Of a stretch of DNA of 64,000 bases, positions 18,714 through 27,183 are shown in pieces (position 1 is the stretch's first letter; the number at the start of each line of letters is the position of its first letter). The stretch comes from Nocardia harenae NBRC 108248 (lineage in GTDB: Bacteria > Actinomycetota > Actinomycetes > Mycobacteriales > Mycobacteriaceae). The notes under the pieces were generated by a model. The model was not told the DNA's origin. It saw nothing but the letters and a program-made list of their open reading frames with translations, and ran no database searches. Position numbers and translations under genes: made by a program. The stretch is from assembly GCF_001612885.1 (NCBI RefSeq), contig NZ_BDBH01000004.1, positions 620,001 to 684,000 on the forward strand, read 5' to 3'.

Positions 18714-19106
18714 TCAGGCCCGGGTCACCGGGATGCCCGGCAGCGCGGCGCCGATCCGGCGCAGCATCTCGCGCACCACGATCCGATGCCCGCCGGAGCC
18801 GATGACCAGCGCCCGGTAGACCGTCCCGTGCAACCCGGGGAACTCCGCCCAGCTCTGCGCGCGCACCCGGGTGCCATCCGGACCGAGGTCGTCCAGCTCG
18901 AAGATCAGCTCGTACCGGGAAAACCAGTGCTGGCCGCGCAGCGCGAGCCGGCGCGGCGCATCCGCCTCGCCGAGCCGGAACCCGAGCGGGACGGTCGCGG
19001 GGTCGTCGGGGTCGCGGCAGACCATGGTCAGCAGCGCGCGCCACACCCGCTCGGGCTCGGCGGCGAAGGATCTGGCATGCTCATCGATATAGGGTAAACG
19101 CTCCAT
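18714..19106 (-). CDS. SRPBCC-family small protein
   Basis: A 130-residue protein with SRPBCC features: 'YIDEHARSFAAEPERVWRAL' entry, then 'LRGQHWFSRYELIFELDDLG' and 'VRAQSWAEFPGLHGTVYRAL'. It resembles DUF2867-like actinobacterial proteins. The ATG at 19106 matches the domain start. It is divergent from the TetR gene with only 20 bp between the two starts, so both are probably controlled by the shared palindrome at 19119-19126. Ligand unknown. Confidence 0.72.
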   Translation of the reverse strand: MERLPYIDEHARSFAAEPERVWRALLTMVCRDPDDPATVPLGFRLGEADAPRRLALRGQHWFSRYELIFELDDLGPDGTRVRAQSWAEFPGLHGTVYRALVIGSGGHRIVVREMLRRIGAALPGIPVTRA

Positions 19107-19118
19107 ATAGAAGGAACG

Positions 19119-19126
19119 TACTAGTA
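19119..19126. promoter_or_regulatory. TetR operator candidate TACTAGTA
   Basis: A perfect 8-bp palindrome lies in the 20-bp space between the divergent SRPBCC and TetR starts, directly abutting the TetR GTG. Location and symmetry suggest autoregulation. Confidence 0.45.
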
Positions 19127-19729
19127 GTGGCACCTCCCCGCAAGCACGACACCGATGTGATCCTCGACGCCGCCCGCGCGCTCGTCCTCGGCGACGGCCC
19201 GCGGGCGGCAAGCGTCGCCGCCATCGCCGCGGCCAGCGGCGCCCCGGTCGGCACGCTCTACCACCGCTTCGGCAACCGCGACGGCGTGCTGGGCGCGCTC
19301 TGGCTGCGCGCGCTGGAGCGCTTCCAGCGCCGGGCGCTCGCCGCCGCCGCGGCCGCCGATCCCGTCCAGGCGGGTATCGCCATGGCGCTCGCCACCCTGG
19401 AGTTCGGCCGCGACCTGCCCGACGACGCCCGGCTGCTCCTCGGCGTGCGCCCGGCCGACCTCCTCGACGGCGGCCCCGACGCCGCCTTCCGCGCTCGCCG
19501 CGACGAACTCAACGTCCCGCTCTACGCCCGCCTCGACCACCTCGCCACCGCCCTGACCGGCGCCGCCGGCGCGCGCGCGGTCGAGGCCGTCAGCCGCGCC
19601 GTCGTTGACCTCCCCTACGCCGCGCTGCGCAGGCACTCCCCCGCCCCGCCGGAGTGGCTCGCCGAGGATCTCGCCGCCGCGGTGCGCGCGCTGCTGACCG
19701 TCCCGAACCTGGGCGTCCGACAAGGTTGA
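19127..19729 (+). CDS. TetR-family transcriptional regulator
   Basis: A 200-residue regulator with an N-terminal HTH: 'DVILDAARALVLGDGPRAAS' and 'VAAIAAASGAPVGTLYHRFG', followed by an all-helical effector domain with 'DDARLLLGVRPADLL'. The GTG at 19127 abuts the operator-like palindrome, so the mRNA leader must be very short. It probably represses the divergent SRPBCC gene. Inducer unknown. Confidence 0.86.
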   Translation: MAPPRKHDTDVILDAARALVLGDGPRAASVAAIAAASGAPVGTLYHRFGNRDGVLGALWLRALERFQRRALAAAAAADPVQAGIAMALATLEFGRDLPDDARLLLGVRPADLLDGGPDAAFRARRDELNVPLYARLDHLATALTGAAGARAVEAVSRAVVDLPYAALRRHSPAPPEWLAEDLAAAVRALLTVPNLGVRQG

Positions 19730-19917
19730 TTCACCTTTCCCGCCCCGTGGGCGGTGCCCGCCCCGGTCACGGAATCTCGAGTGGCGGCTTTACCCCGTGG
19801 CCGCTATTCTCAACCGCGAAATTTTCGGATCTGCTTGCCGGGCTGCGACTTCGGTTATCCAGATCGCCGCAGCAAGGGTCGGAGGCGCCGACACGACGCC
19901 CTCCGGCGAGCGCGAAA

Positions 19918-21333
19918 GTGCAGGACGTGTCGGATTCTTCCAAGCCGCGGGCCGACGAGCCCGCGAGTCCAGGGTCGCGCCCCCTCGTGGTGGCGCTGCT
20001 GTCGATCGTGGTGGTCATCGTCGGGCTCGTGGTCCCGCCCGGCGTGCTGACCTCCGGTGATACCCGGGTCATCCTCTCCGTGGTCGGCGCCGCGGGCGGG
20101 CTGCTGTTCACCGTCGCGGTGCTCGTCGGGCTGCGGTTCCACCGCAAGGCCGCCGAGGCCGCCGCCGCGGCCGCGGCCGCGCAGGCCGCCGTCGAGGCCG
20201 GGAACGCGGAGGCGAAGGAGCGGATCGCCGAGGCCGAGCACCGGGCGGCCGGCGCCGAGGCCATGCGCGCGCAGGACGGCGCCGCCACCGACGACGCGGT
20301 CGGCCGGGCCAGGGAGAGCGAGCACCGCAGGGCCGCCGCCATGGCCGCCTTCGCCGGCGCCGCCGGGCGCATGCAGGCCATGACCACCAGCATGCTGGCC
20401 GAGCTGCGCGAGATGGAGCACAAGCACGCCGACCCCAAGGTGCTGGCCGACCTGCTGCACCTGGACCACCGCACCGCGCAGGCCGGGCGGCTCGCCGACA
20501 GCATCGCGGTGCTCTCCGGCGCGCGCTCCGGGCGGCGCTGGGCCAAGCCGATCGCGATGGAATCCATCCTGCGCGGCGCGATGGGCCGGGTCTCCGGGTA
20601 CCAGCGGGTGCGGCTGCGCGCCGTCGCCGACGTCGGGATCGCCGGGCACGCCGCCGAGGGCGTCATGCACGCGCTCGCCGAGCTGCTCGACAACGCCTGC
20701 AACTTCTCCCCGCCCACCACCGAGGTGCACGTCTACGCGGCCGAGGTGCCCGCAGGCGTCGTCGTCACCATCGAGGACAGCGGCCTGGTGATGAGCGAGT
20801 CCGCGCTGCGCCGGGCCGAGTTCGCGGTCTCCGGCGCCGGCGCGGGCGGCCGCGGCATCTCCTCGGCCGACCTGGCCTCGCTGACCGGGACCAGGCTCGG
20901 CCTCGCCGTGGTCGGGCACCTGGCCCGCAAGCACGGCCTCACCGTCTCCTACCGGCCCTCGGCCATCGGCGGCACCGCCGTGGTGATCGTGGTGCCGCGT
21001 GACCTCACCGCGCGGGTCGACCGCACCCGCCGCCCCCAGCTCGCCCCCGCCGGACCGGCGGAGGCAGCACTGGCCGTCGAGCGCGCCGAGGCCGAACCGG
21101 CCGCGCTGCCCGCCGGCGACGCGCCGCTGCCCAAGCGCCGCCGCGGCAGCACGCTCGCGGCCGTGCACCCCGCCGGGATCGGCGCCGATGCCGCCCCGGC
21201 GAGGGCCGCGAGCGCCGCGCACAAGGTCGAGCCCTCCGCGCTCGGCGCCTTCCAGCGTGCGGTGACCGGCCGCGACGATGCCGTCGCGCCGCCGCACTCC
21301 TCCCCCTCACCCGCCCTGGAGAACGATCGATGA
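19918..21333 (+). CDS. conservon protein CvnA: membrane histidine-kinase-like ATPase
   Basis: About 471 residues. It has two N-terminal membrane helices ('LVVALLSIVVVIVGLVVPPG', 'LLFTVAVLVGLRFH'), a long Ala-rich coiled coil, and an HATPase domain with the N-box 'ELLDNACNFSPPTTEVHVYA' and a G-box-like 'GLAVVGHLARKHGL'. No clear phosphoacceptor His box is seen, as usual for CvnA proteins, which anchor a G-protein-like complex at the membrane. Start uncertain (GTG 19918 or 19927). Overlaps the roadblock gene by 4 bp. Confidence 0.82.
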   Translation: MQDVSDSSKPRADEPASPGSRPLVVALLSIVVVIVGLVVPPGVLTSGDTRVILSVVGAAGGLLFTVAVLVGLRFHRKAAEAAAAAAAAQAAVEAGNAEAKERIAEAEHRAAGAEAMRAQDGAATDDAVGRARESEHRRAAAMAAFAGAAGRMQAMTTSMLAELREMEHKHADPKVLADLLHLDHRTAQAGRLADSIAVLSGARSGRRWAKPIAMESILRGAMGRVSGYQRVRLRAVADVGIAGHAAEGVMHALAELLDNACNFSPPTTEVHVYAAEVPAGVVVTIEDSGLVMSESALRRAEFAVSGAGAGGRGISSADLASLTGTRLGLAVVGHLARKHGLTVSYRPSAIGGTAVVIVVPRDLTARVDRTRRPQLAPAGPAEAALAVERAEAEPAALPAGDAPLPKRRRGSTLAAVHPAGIGADAAPARAASAAHKVEPSALGAFQRAVTGRDDAVAPPHSSPSPALENDR

Positions 21334-21746
21334 CTACCTCCACACCCGCGCAACTGGGCTGGCTGCTGGAACAGCTGCTCGCCCGCACGCCGCACGCCAG
21401 GCACGCGCTACTGCTCTCCGGTGACGGGCTCAAGATCTGCCACACCCCCGAACTCTCGGTCGACAAGGCCGATCAGCTCGCCGCCATCGCGGCGGGCATC
21501 CAGAGCCTCTCGCACGGCGCCTCGGCCGAGTTCGGCGACGGCCGCAGCGGGGTCAGGCAGTCGATGACCGAGTTCTACGGCGGCATCCTGTTCATCGTCG
21601 AGGCCGGGCGCGGATCGCACATCGCGGTGCTCGGCGACGAGGAGGCCGACGCCGGGCTGGTCGGCCACAATATGCGCGAGATCGTCGAGCAGCTCGGCGA
21701 GCACCTCGCGATGGCACCGCGGGTCACGGGAGCGAGCCTGTCGTGA
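21330..21746 (+). CDS. conservon protein CvnB: roadblock/LC7 domain protein
   Basis: A 138-residue roadblock/LC7 protein ('LGWLLEQLLARTPHARHALL', 'IAAGIQSLSHGASAEFGDG', 'GLVGHNMREIVEQLGEHL'). In conservons it acts as the GTPase-activating/adaptor partner of the CvnD GTPase and the CvnA kinase-like protein. ATGA overlap with cvnA and GTGA overlap with cvnC indicate one operon. Confidence 0.9.
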   Translation: MTTSTPAQLGWLLEQLLARTPHARHALLLSGDGLKICHTPELSVDKADQLAAIAAGIQSLSHGASAEFGDGRSGVRQSMTEFYGGILFIVEAGRGSHIAVLGDEEADAGLVGHNMREIVEQLGEHLAMAPRVTGASLS

Positions 21747-22105
21747 CCAGGCCAGGTCGCGACGACGACCCCGATCGGCTCTATACGCTCACCGGCGGCC
21801 GCACCCGCCCGGACTCCGACGCCTTCGATCTGGTGACCCTGGTGGTGGGCGAGTGCGACCCGGCGCCGGGCATGCAGTCCGAGCACACCGCCATCCTGGA
21901 GCTGTGCCGGGCGCCGATCGCGGTGGTCGAGATCGCGGCCGAGTTGCGGCTCCCGGTCGGCATCACCACGATTCTGCTGTCGGATCTGTTGCACGCCGGG
22001 AAGATCACGGTGCGCCATCCGCACGGGGCGGACGGCGCCTACCGGATGCCGCCCGCAGACTCGACCACTCTGGAGAAGGTGCTCGTTGGACTCCGCAATC
22101 TCTGA
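21743..22105 (+). CDS. conservon protein CvnC: DUF742 protein
   Basis: A 120-residue DUF742 protein with the family sequence 'LYTLTGGRTRPDSDAFDLVT' and a winged-helix-like core ('ILELCRAPIAVVEIAAELRL', 'LLSDLLHAGKITVRHP'). It is the third member of the conservon set. The GTG start overlaps cvnB by 4 bp and the 3' end overlaps cvnD by 20 bp. Confidence 0.9.
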   Translation: MTRPGRDDDPDRLYTLTGGRTRPDSDAFDLVTLVVGECDPAPGMQSEHTAILELCRAPIAVVEIAAELRLPVGITTILLSDLLHAGKITVRHPHGADGAYRMPPADSTTLEKVLVGLRNL

Positions 22106-22730
22106 CCACCGGCCCAGCCGCGCCGACGCCCCGCTGCTGGCCAGCACCAATCAGGGGCTCAAGATCGTGGTGGTCGGCGGATTCGGCGTCGGCAAGACGA
22201 CGCTGGTGCGCGCGGTGAGCGAGATCCGCCCGCTGGACACCGAGGCCACCATGACCGACGCCGGGCTCGGCATCGACGACACCACCGGCGCGCCGGGCAA
22301 GACCACCACCACCGTCGCCTTCGACTTCGGCCGCATCACCATCGACGCCGAGCACGTGCTCTACCTGTTCGGCGCGCCCGGCCAGGAGCGGTTCTGGTTC
22401 CTCTGGGACCGGCTCTTCGCCGGCGCGCTCGGCGCCATCGTGCTGGTCGACCGGCGCCGGATCGCCGACTCCTGGTACGCCATCGACCGGCTGGAGGCGC
22501 AGCGCACCCGATTCGTGGTGGCCTGCAACAACTTCGGCGGCGCGTCCCGGCTGGAGGAGGTGCGCGACGCGCTCGACCTCGACCCGCACGTCCCCCTGCT
22601 CGACTGCGACGCGCGCTCCAGGGATTCGGCCAAGCACGTCCTCATCGCCCTGGTCGAGCACCTGCACGGCACCGCCACCGGCGTGGCGTCGCCCGGACGC
22701 GGCATCGTCGCCCCCGGGGCGCGGTTTTGA
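22086..22730 (+). CDS. conservon protein CvnD: Ras-like GTP/ATP-binding protein
   Basis: A 214-residue small GTPase-like protein: P-loop 'VVGGFGVGKTTLVRAVSEI', switch-II 'LFGAPGQERFWFLWDRLF' and 'FVVACNNFGG' in place of the NKxD specificity loop. This is the signalling component of the conservon. TTG at 22086 is the likely start inside the cvnC end, as in other conservons. It is followed by two P450 genes, as in several Streptomyces conservons. Confidence 0.88.
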   Translation: MDSAISDHRPSRADAPLLASTNQGLKIVVVGGFGVGKTTLVRAVSEIRPLDTEATMTDAGLGIDDTTGAPGKTTTTVAFDFGRITIDAEHVLYLFGAPGQERFWFLWDRLFAGALGAIVLVDRRRIADSWYAIDRLEAQRTRFVVACNNFGGASRLEEVRDALDLDPHVPLLDCDARSRDSAKHVLIALVEHLHGTATGVASPGRGIVAPGARF

Positions 22731-22930
22731 CCCACGCCGAACACCGGGCGGTGCCGCCGGTCGGCCCGCGCCTCCACACCGACCCGCAGCGGCACTACCC
22801 CCGCCCGGTGAGCGGCAGCCCGACCCCACCCCCTCAGCTGCGGCCGCCCGGCCGCCGGACCCGCCGGAGAACCATGGTGCCCGACCTCGTCCCAGCCCTG
22901 GCCGCACCGGTGCGCGGAGCGCGCCCGTGA
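22727..22930 (+). pseudogene. P450 N-terminal fragment between cvnD and the first P450
   Basis: A TTG-started 67-codon frame overlaps cvnD by 4 bp and the following P450 by 4 bp. Its first part, 'VPPVGPRLHTDPQRHYPRP', closely matches the N-terminus of the neighbouring P450 ('VPLSGPRFHTDPHRLYGEM'). The rest is Pro/Arg-rich and non-conserved. It looks like the head of a partly duplicated and decayed P450, perhaps retained because it preserves translational coupling across the operon. Confidence 0.5.
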
Positions 22931-24213
22931 CGCGCCCGGAGAACACCGCCAGGATGGCGGGCTGCCCGGTGAGCCCGCAGGCCGCGGTGCCGCTCAGCGG
23001 CCCCCGCTTCCACACCGACCCGCACCGGCTCTACGGCGAGATGCGCCGCGACCACGGCCCGGTGGTCGCCGTCGAGCTGCCGGGCGGGGTGCCCGCCTGG
23101 CTGGTCATCGGCTACCGCGAGCTGCACCAGGTGACCAGCGACCCCGACCTCTTCCCGCGCGACGTCGGGCTCTGGAACCAGTGGCCGAACATCCCCGAGG
23201 ACTGGCCGCTGCTGCCCATGGTCGGGCGGCCCATGCCCTCGATCTACTTCAGCGCGGGCGCCGAGCACCGCAGGCACCTGGCCATGGTGGAGCCCGCGCT
23301 GGAGGCGGTCGACGGGTTCGGGCTGCGCCGCACCTGCGAGCTGCTCGCCGACCGGCTCATCGACGGCTTCTGCGGCCGCGGCGAGGCCGACCTGGTCGCG
23401 GAGTACGCCGAGCCGCTGCCGGTGCTCGCGCTCGCCTGGATCCTCGGCTTCCCCGACGAGGACGGCGCCCAGCTGGCCTGGACCATGAAGACCCTCGCCG
23501 ACGGCGGCGCCGACGCCCAGGCCGCCTACGGCGCCTTCGGCGAGCTCATGCAGAACCTGCTGGCGCTGGCCAAGTCCCGGCGCGGCGACGACCTGGTGGC
23601 CCGGCTGCTGCAGCACCACGAGCGCTTCACCGACGAGGAGTACGTGCTCGACCTGATGGCGATCACCGCCGCCGGGCACCTGCCCACCGCGGACTGGATC
23701 GGCAACTCGGTGCGGCTCATGCTCACCGACGACCGCTTCGCCGCCGCGCTCGGCGCCGGGCGGCACAGCATCGGCCAGGCCATGAACGAGGTGCTCTGGG
23801 AGGACACCCCCACCCAGATCCTGGCCGGGCGCTGGGCCGCCCGCGACACCAGGCTCGGCGACGAGACCATCAGGGCGGGCGACATGCTGCTGCTCGGGCT
23901 GGCCGCCGCCAATGCCGACCCGCACGTGCGCCAGCACGCCGACGGCGCGGGCGGCAGCACCGACCCGACCCACTCCGGCAACAACGCGCACTTCGCGTTC
24001 AGCCACGGCGAGTACCGCTGCCCGTACCCGGCGCAGCAGATCGCCGAGATCATCGCGCGGACCGGGCTCGAGGTGCTGCTCGACCGGCTGCCCGACCTCG
24101 ATCTGGCCGTCGCCCCCGGCAGCCTGGTGCGCAGGCCGTCGGCGTTCCTGCGCGGAATGACCTCGCTCCCGGTACATTTCACGCCAGTCCCCGCAGTCGG
24201 AGGTTTTCTGTGA
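22927..24213 (+). CDS. conservon cytochrome P450, CYP157-like, lacking the ExxR arginine
   Basis: A 428-residue P450. The heme loop 'FAFSHGEYRCPYPAQQIAEI' keeps the thiolate Cys. The I-helix reads 'ITAAGHLPTADWIG', without the usual acid-alcohol pair. The K-helix position reads 'MNEVLWEDTP', with Trp where the near-invariant ExxR Arg belongs. CYP157 members of Streptomyces conservons are documented to lack ExxR, and this gene has the same neighbourhood. It may have a structural or regulatory role. The GTG start lies inside the 22727 fragment's end; it overlaps the next P450 by 4 bp. Confidence 0.87.
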   Translation: MTRPENTARMAGCPVSPQAAVPLSGPRFHTDPHRLYGEMRRDHGPVVAVELPGGVPAWLVIGYRELHQVTSDPDLFPRDVGLWNQWPNIPEDWPLLPMVGRPMPSIYFSAGAEHRRHLAMVEPALEAVDGFGLRRTCELLADRLIDGFCGRGEADLVAEYAEPLPVLALAWILGFPDEDGAQLAWTMKTLADGGADAQAAYGAFGELMQNLLALAKSRRGDDLVARLLQHHERFTDEEYVLDLMAITAAGHLPTADWIGNSVRLMLTDDRFAAALGAGRHSIGQAMNEVLWEDTPTQILAGRWAARDTRLGDETIRAGDMLLLGLAAANADPHVRQHADGAGGSTDPTHSGNNAHFAFSHGEYRCPYPAQQIAEIIARTGLEVLLDRLPDLDLAVAPGSLVRRPSAFLRGMTSLPVHFTPVPAVGGFL

Positions 24214-25439
24214 GTTCATCCTGCCCGCATGCCGTGCCCATCGATCCGATGGTCGGCGATCTCGCGGGTGAGACCGATCGGCTGCGCGCGGCGGGCGCGC
24301 TGACCCGCATCGAGCTGCTCGGCGTGCCCGCGTGGACGGTGACGCAGCACAACCTGGCCAGGCAGCTGCTGACCGATCCCCGGCTGGTCAAGGACATCGG
24401 TGCCTGGAAGCTCTTCAGCGACGGCGTGGTCACCAGGGAGTGGCCGCTGATCGGCATGATCGATGTCAAGCGCTCGATGTTCACCGTGGACGGCGCCGAG
24501 CACCGCCGGCTGCGGATCAAGACCACCCAGGCGCTCTCCCGGCGCAGGCTGGACGCGCTGCGCCCGATCGTCGAGCGCTACGTCGCCGAGCTACTCGACG
24601 ACCTGGAGGCCGCCGGTGCCACGGGCGAGCCGGTCGACCTCAAGCAGGTCTTCGCCTACCCGCTGCCCATGCGCGTGGTGAGCGAGCTCATGGGCGTGCC
24701 GCGCACCGACCACGAGCAGCTGCTCACCTGGTACAAGGCGTTCTTCTCGCTGCTCACCCCGCAGGACGAGCGGCTCGCCACCATCGACCGGCTCACCACC
24801 TACTACACCGCGCTGGTCCGGGAGAAGACCGCCACCCCGGCCGACGACCTCACCTCCGCGCTGATCCACGAGAACGGCGACGGTGAGGAGCCGCTCACCG
24901 AGGAGGAGGTGATCGGCAACCTGGAGGCGCTGGTCGCCGCGGGCCACGAGACCACCGTCAACCTGATCCTGGCCACCGTGCGCGCACTGCTGAGCAACCC
25001 CGAGCAGCTGGCGCGGATCCGCGCCGACGAGGTCTCCTGGGCCGACGCCGTCGAGGAGACGCTGCGCTTCGACGGCCCGGTCATCCACCTGCTCATGCGC
25101 TTCGCCACCGAGGACATCGTGCTGGACGAGGGCACCATCCCCGCGGGCGACGGCGTGGTGATCTCCTACCGGGCCATCGGCCGCGACACCGGCGTGCACG
25201 GCGTGGACGCCGACGTCTACGACAGCGCCCGCCCCACCGCGCACCGCAATATCTCCTTCGGTTACGGCCCGCACATCTGCCCCGGCGCCACCCTGGCCCG
25301 GCTGGAGGCGACCCTCGCGCTCCCCGCGCTCTTCGCCCGCTTCCCGAATCTGCGCGCGGCGGGCGATCTCGCGGCGCTGCCGAACATGCCGGTGCTCACC
25401 CAGAACGATCTCTCCGCGCTGCCGGTCCTGCTCAGCTGA
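24210..25439 (+). CDS. conservon cytochrome P450, canonical (CYP154/156-like)
   Basis: A 409-residue P450 with all canonical motifs: I-helix 'ALVAAGHETTVNLIL', K-helix 'VEETLRFDGP' (intact ExxR) and heme loop 'ISFGYGPHICPGATLARLEA'. In Streptomyces conservons a CYP157-type enzyme is commonly followed by a CYP154/156-type one, the pattern seen here. It is presumably a soluble monooxygenase needing ferredoxin; no ferredoxin gene is adjacent. The GTG start overlaps the preceding stop and has GGAGG upstream. Confidence 0.9.
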   Translation: MSSSCPHAVPIDPMVGDLAGETDRLRAAGALTRIELLGVPAWTVTQHNLARQLLTDPRLVKDIGAWKLFSDGVVTREWPLIGMIDVKRSMFTVDGAEHRRLRIKTTQALSRRRLDALRPIVERYVAELLDDLEAAGATGEPVDLKQVFAYPLPMRVVSELMGVPRTDHEQLLTWYKAFFSLLTPQDERLATIDRLTTYYTALVREKTATPADDLTSALIHENGDGEEPLTEEEVIGNLEALVAAGHETTVNLILATVRALLSNPEQLARIRADEVSWADAVEETLRFDGPVIHLLMRFATEDIVLDEGTIPAGDGVVISYRAIGRDTGVHGVDADVYDSARPTAHRNISFGYGPHICPGATLARLEATLALPALFARFPNLRAAGDLAALPNMPVLTQNDLSALPVLLS

Positions 25440-25473
25440 GTTTCGTTGCCGCGCAAGCGGGAAATGCCCGGCG

Positions 25474-27183
25474 GTGCCCCGAAACGACACCGCCGCGCAG
25501 CGACGCGAACGAGGCGTCGCCGCACTCTGGCGCGCGGGAAAGGCCGCCGTGCGGCGCGGCAAGACCGGTCCGGCCGCGCGGCGGCGCGAACTCTGCCGGG
25601 TCGCGAAGCGAACCTTCGGCTGGCCGGAGCTGCGCGCCGCCCAGCTCGACGCCATGCTCCCGCTCACCGCGGGCCGCGACGTGCTCGCGGTCATGCCGAC
25701 CGGCGCCGGGAAATCCGCGGTCTACCAGGTGCCGACGCTGCTGCTGGACGGCCCGACGCTGATCGTCTCCCCGCTCACCGCGCTGCACCGCGACCAGGTC
25801 CAGCAGCTGGCGCGGACCGACGCGCCGCTCGCCGTCGCGATCAACGCCACCCAGTCCGCCGCGGCCACCGAGCAGGCGTGGGCCGCACTGGCCGACGGCA
25901 CCGCGAAGTACCTGTTCCTCGCCCCCGAGCAGCTCGCCAAGGCCGAGCTGCTCGACCGGGTGGCGGCGCTGCGCCCCGGGCTCTTCGTGGTGGACGAGGC
26001 ACACTGCGTCTCGGCCTGGGGCCACGACTTCCGCCCGGATTACCTGCGGCTCGCGCACGCCGCCGAGCGCGTCGGCAGGCCGCCGGTGCTCGCGCTCACC
26101 GCCACCGCCAACGGCCCGGTCCGCGAGGACATCACCCGCGTGCTCGGCCTGCGCGACCCGGCCACCATCGTCGCCGGTTTCGACCGGCCCAACCTCGCGC
26201 TCTCGGTGCGCGCCACCCACACCGCCGACGACCGCGACGCCGCCGTGCTCGACCTCGTCAGCACCGGCCCGGCCCTGGTCTACACCGCCACCCGCCGCGA
26301 CACCGAGCGGCTGGCCGCCGCCTTCCGCGAGCGCGGCGTCGACGCCGCCGCCTACCACGCGGGGATGAATGCCGCCGAGCGCAACGCGGTGCACGAGCGC
26401 TTCCGCACCGACCGGGTCGCGGTGGTGGTCGCGACCTCGGCCTTCGGCATGGGTATCGACAAACCCGGCGTCCGCGCCGTCGTGCACGCCGCCGTCCCGG
26501 ACTCGCTGGACTCCTACTACCAGCAGATCGGCCGCGCGGGCCGGGACGGCGATCCGGCCGAGGCGATCCTGTGCTTCCGCGCCGAGGACCTCGGGCTGCA
26601 GCGCTTCCTCACCGGCCGCCGGGTGGACACCGACGGCCTGCGCGCCCTCGCCCGCACCCTGCACCGCAGGCCGGACCCCGCGACGCTCGCCGAGCTCACC
26701 GCGGCGAGCGACCGCTCGCGCCGCCGCACGCTCAACAACCTGAACCTGCTCGAGGCGGCCGGGCAGGTGGAGAGCACCGCGGACGGCCGCTTCCGCGGCA
26801 CCGGCGCCGACCCGGAGACGGCGCCCGAGCGCGCCGCCGAGATCGCCGAGCGCCGCGCCCGGCTCGACCGCTCCCGGCTGGAGACCATGCGCGCCTACGC
26901 CGAGACCCCGCTGTGCCGCAGGCAGTTCCTGCTCGGCTACTTCGGCGAGGTGCGCGAGGAGCGGTGCGGCAACTGCGACACCTGCCTGGCGGGCACCGCG
27001 CCGCCGATCGAGCGCGTCGCGGGCCCGTTCCCGGCGGGCGCGGCGGTGCGGCACCCGGAGTTCGGCGACGGCGAGGTGGTCCGGCGCGAACCGGAGACGG
27101 TGACGGTGCTCTTCACCGAGGCCGGGTGCCGCAGCCTCTCGCTGGCCGCGATCGAGGAGGGCGACCTGTTGCACGAGCGCTAA
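25474..27183 (+). CDS. recQ: RecQ-family ATP-dependent DNA helicase
   Basis: A 569-residue superfamily 2 helicase. Walker A is 'MPTGAGKSAVYQVP', motif II 'VVDEAHCVSAWGHDFRPDY', motif VI 'YYQQIGRAGRDGDPAEA', and the RQC zinc cysteines are in 'LCRRQFLLGYFGE' and 'CGNCDTC'. A short C-terminal beta-rich extension ('VRHPEFGDGEVVRREPETVT') replaces the HRDC domain, a layout found in actinobacterial RecQ. It unwinds DNA 3' to 5' in recombination repair. GTG start; the 3' end overlaps the convergent XRE gene by 4 bp. Confidence 0.92.
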   Translation: MPRNDTAAQRRERGVAALWRAGKAAVRRGKTGPAARRRELCRVAKRTFGWPELRAAQLDAMLPLTAGRDVLAVMPTGAGKSAVYQVPTLLLDGPTLIVSPLTALHRDQVQQLARTDAPLAVAINATQSAAATEQAWAALADGTAKYLFLAPEQLAKAELLDRVAALRPGLFVVDEAHCVSAWGHDFRPDYLRLAHAAERVGRPPVLALTATANGPVREDITRVLGLRDPATIVAGFDRPNLALSVRATHTADDRDAAVLDLVSTGPALVYTATRRDTERLAAAFRERGVDAAAYHAGMNAAERNAVHERFRTDRVAVVVATSAFGMGIDKPGVRAVVHAAVPDSLDSYYQQIGRAGRDGDPAEAILCFRAEDLGLQRFLTGRRVDTDGLRALARTLHRRPDPATLAELTAASDRSRRRTLNNLNLLEAAGQVESTADGRFRGTGADPETAPERAAEIAERRARLDRSRLETMRAYAETPLCRRQFLLGYFGEVREERCGNCDTCLAGTAPPIERVAGPFPAGAAVRHPEFGDGEVVRREPETVTVLFTEAGCRSLSLAAIEEGDLLHER

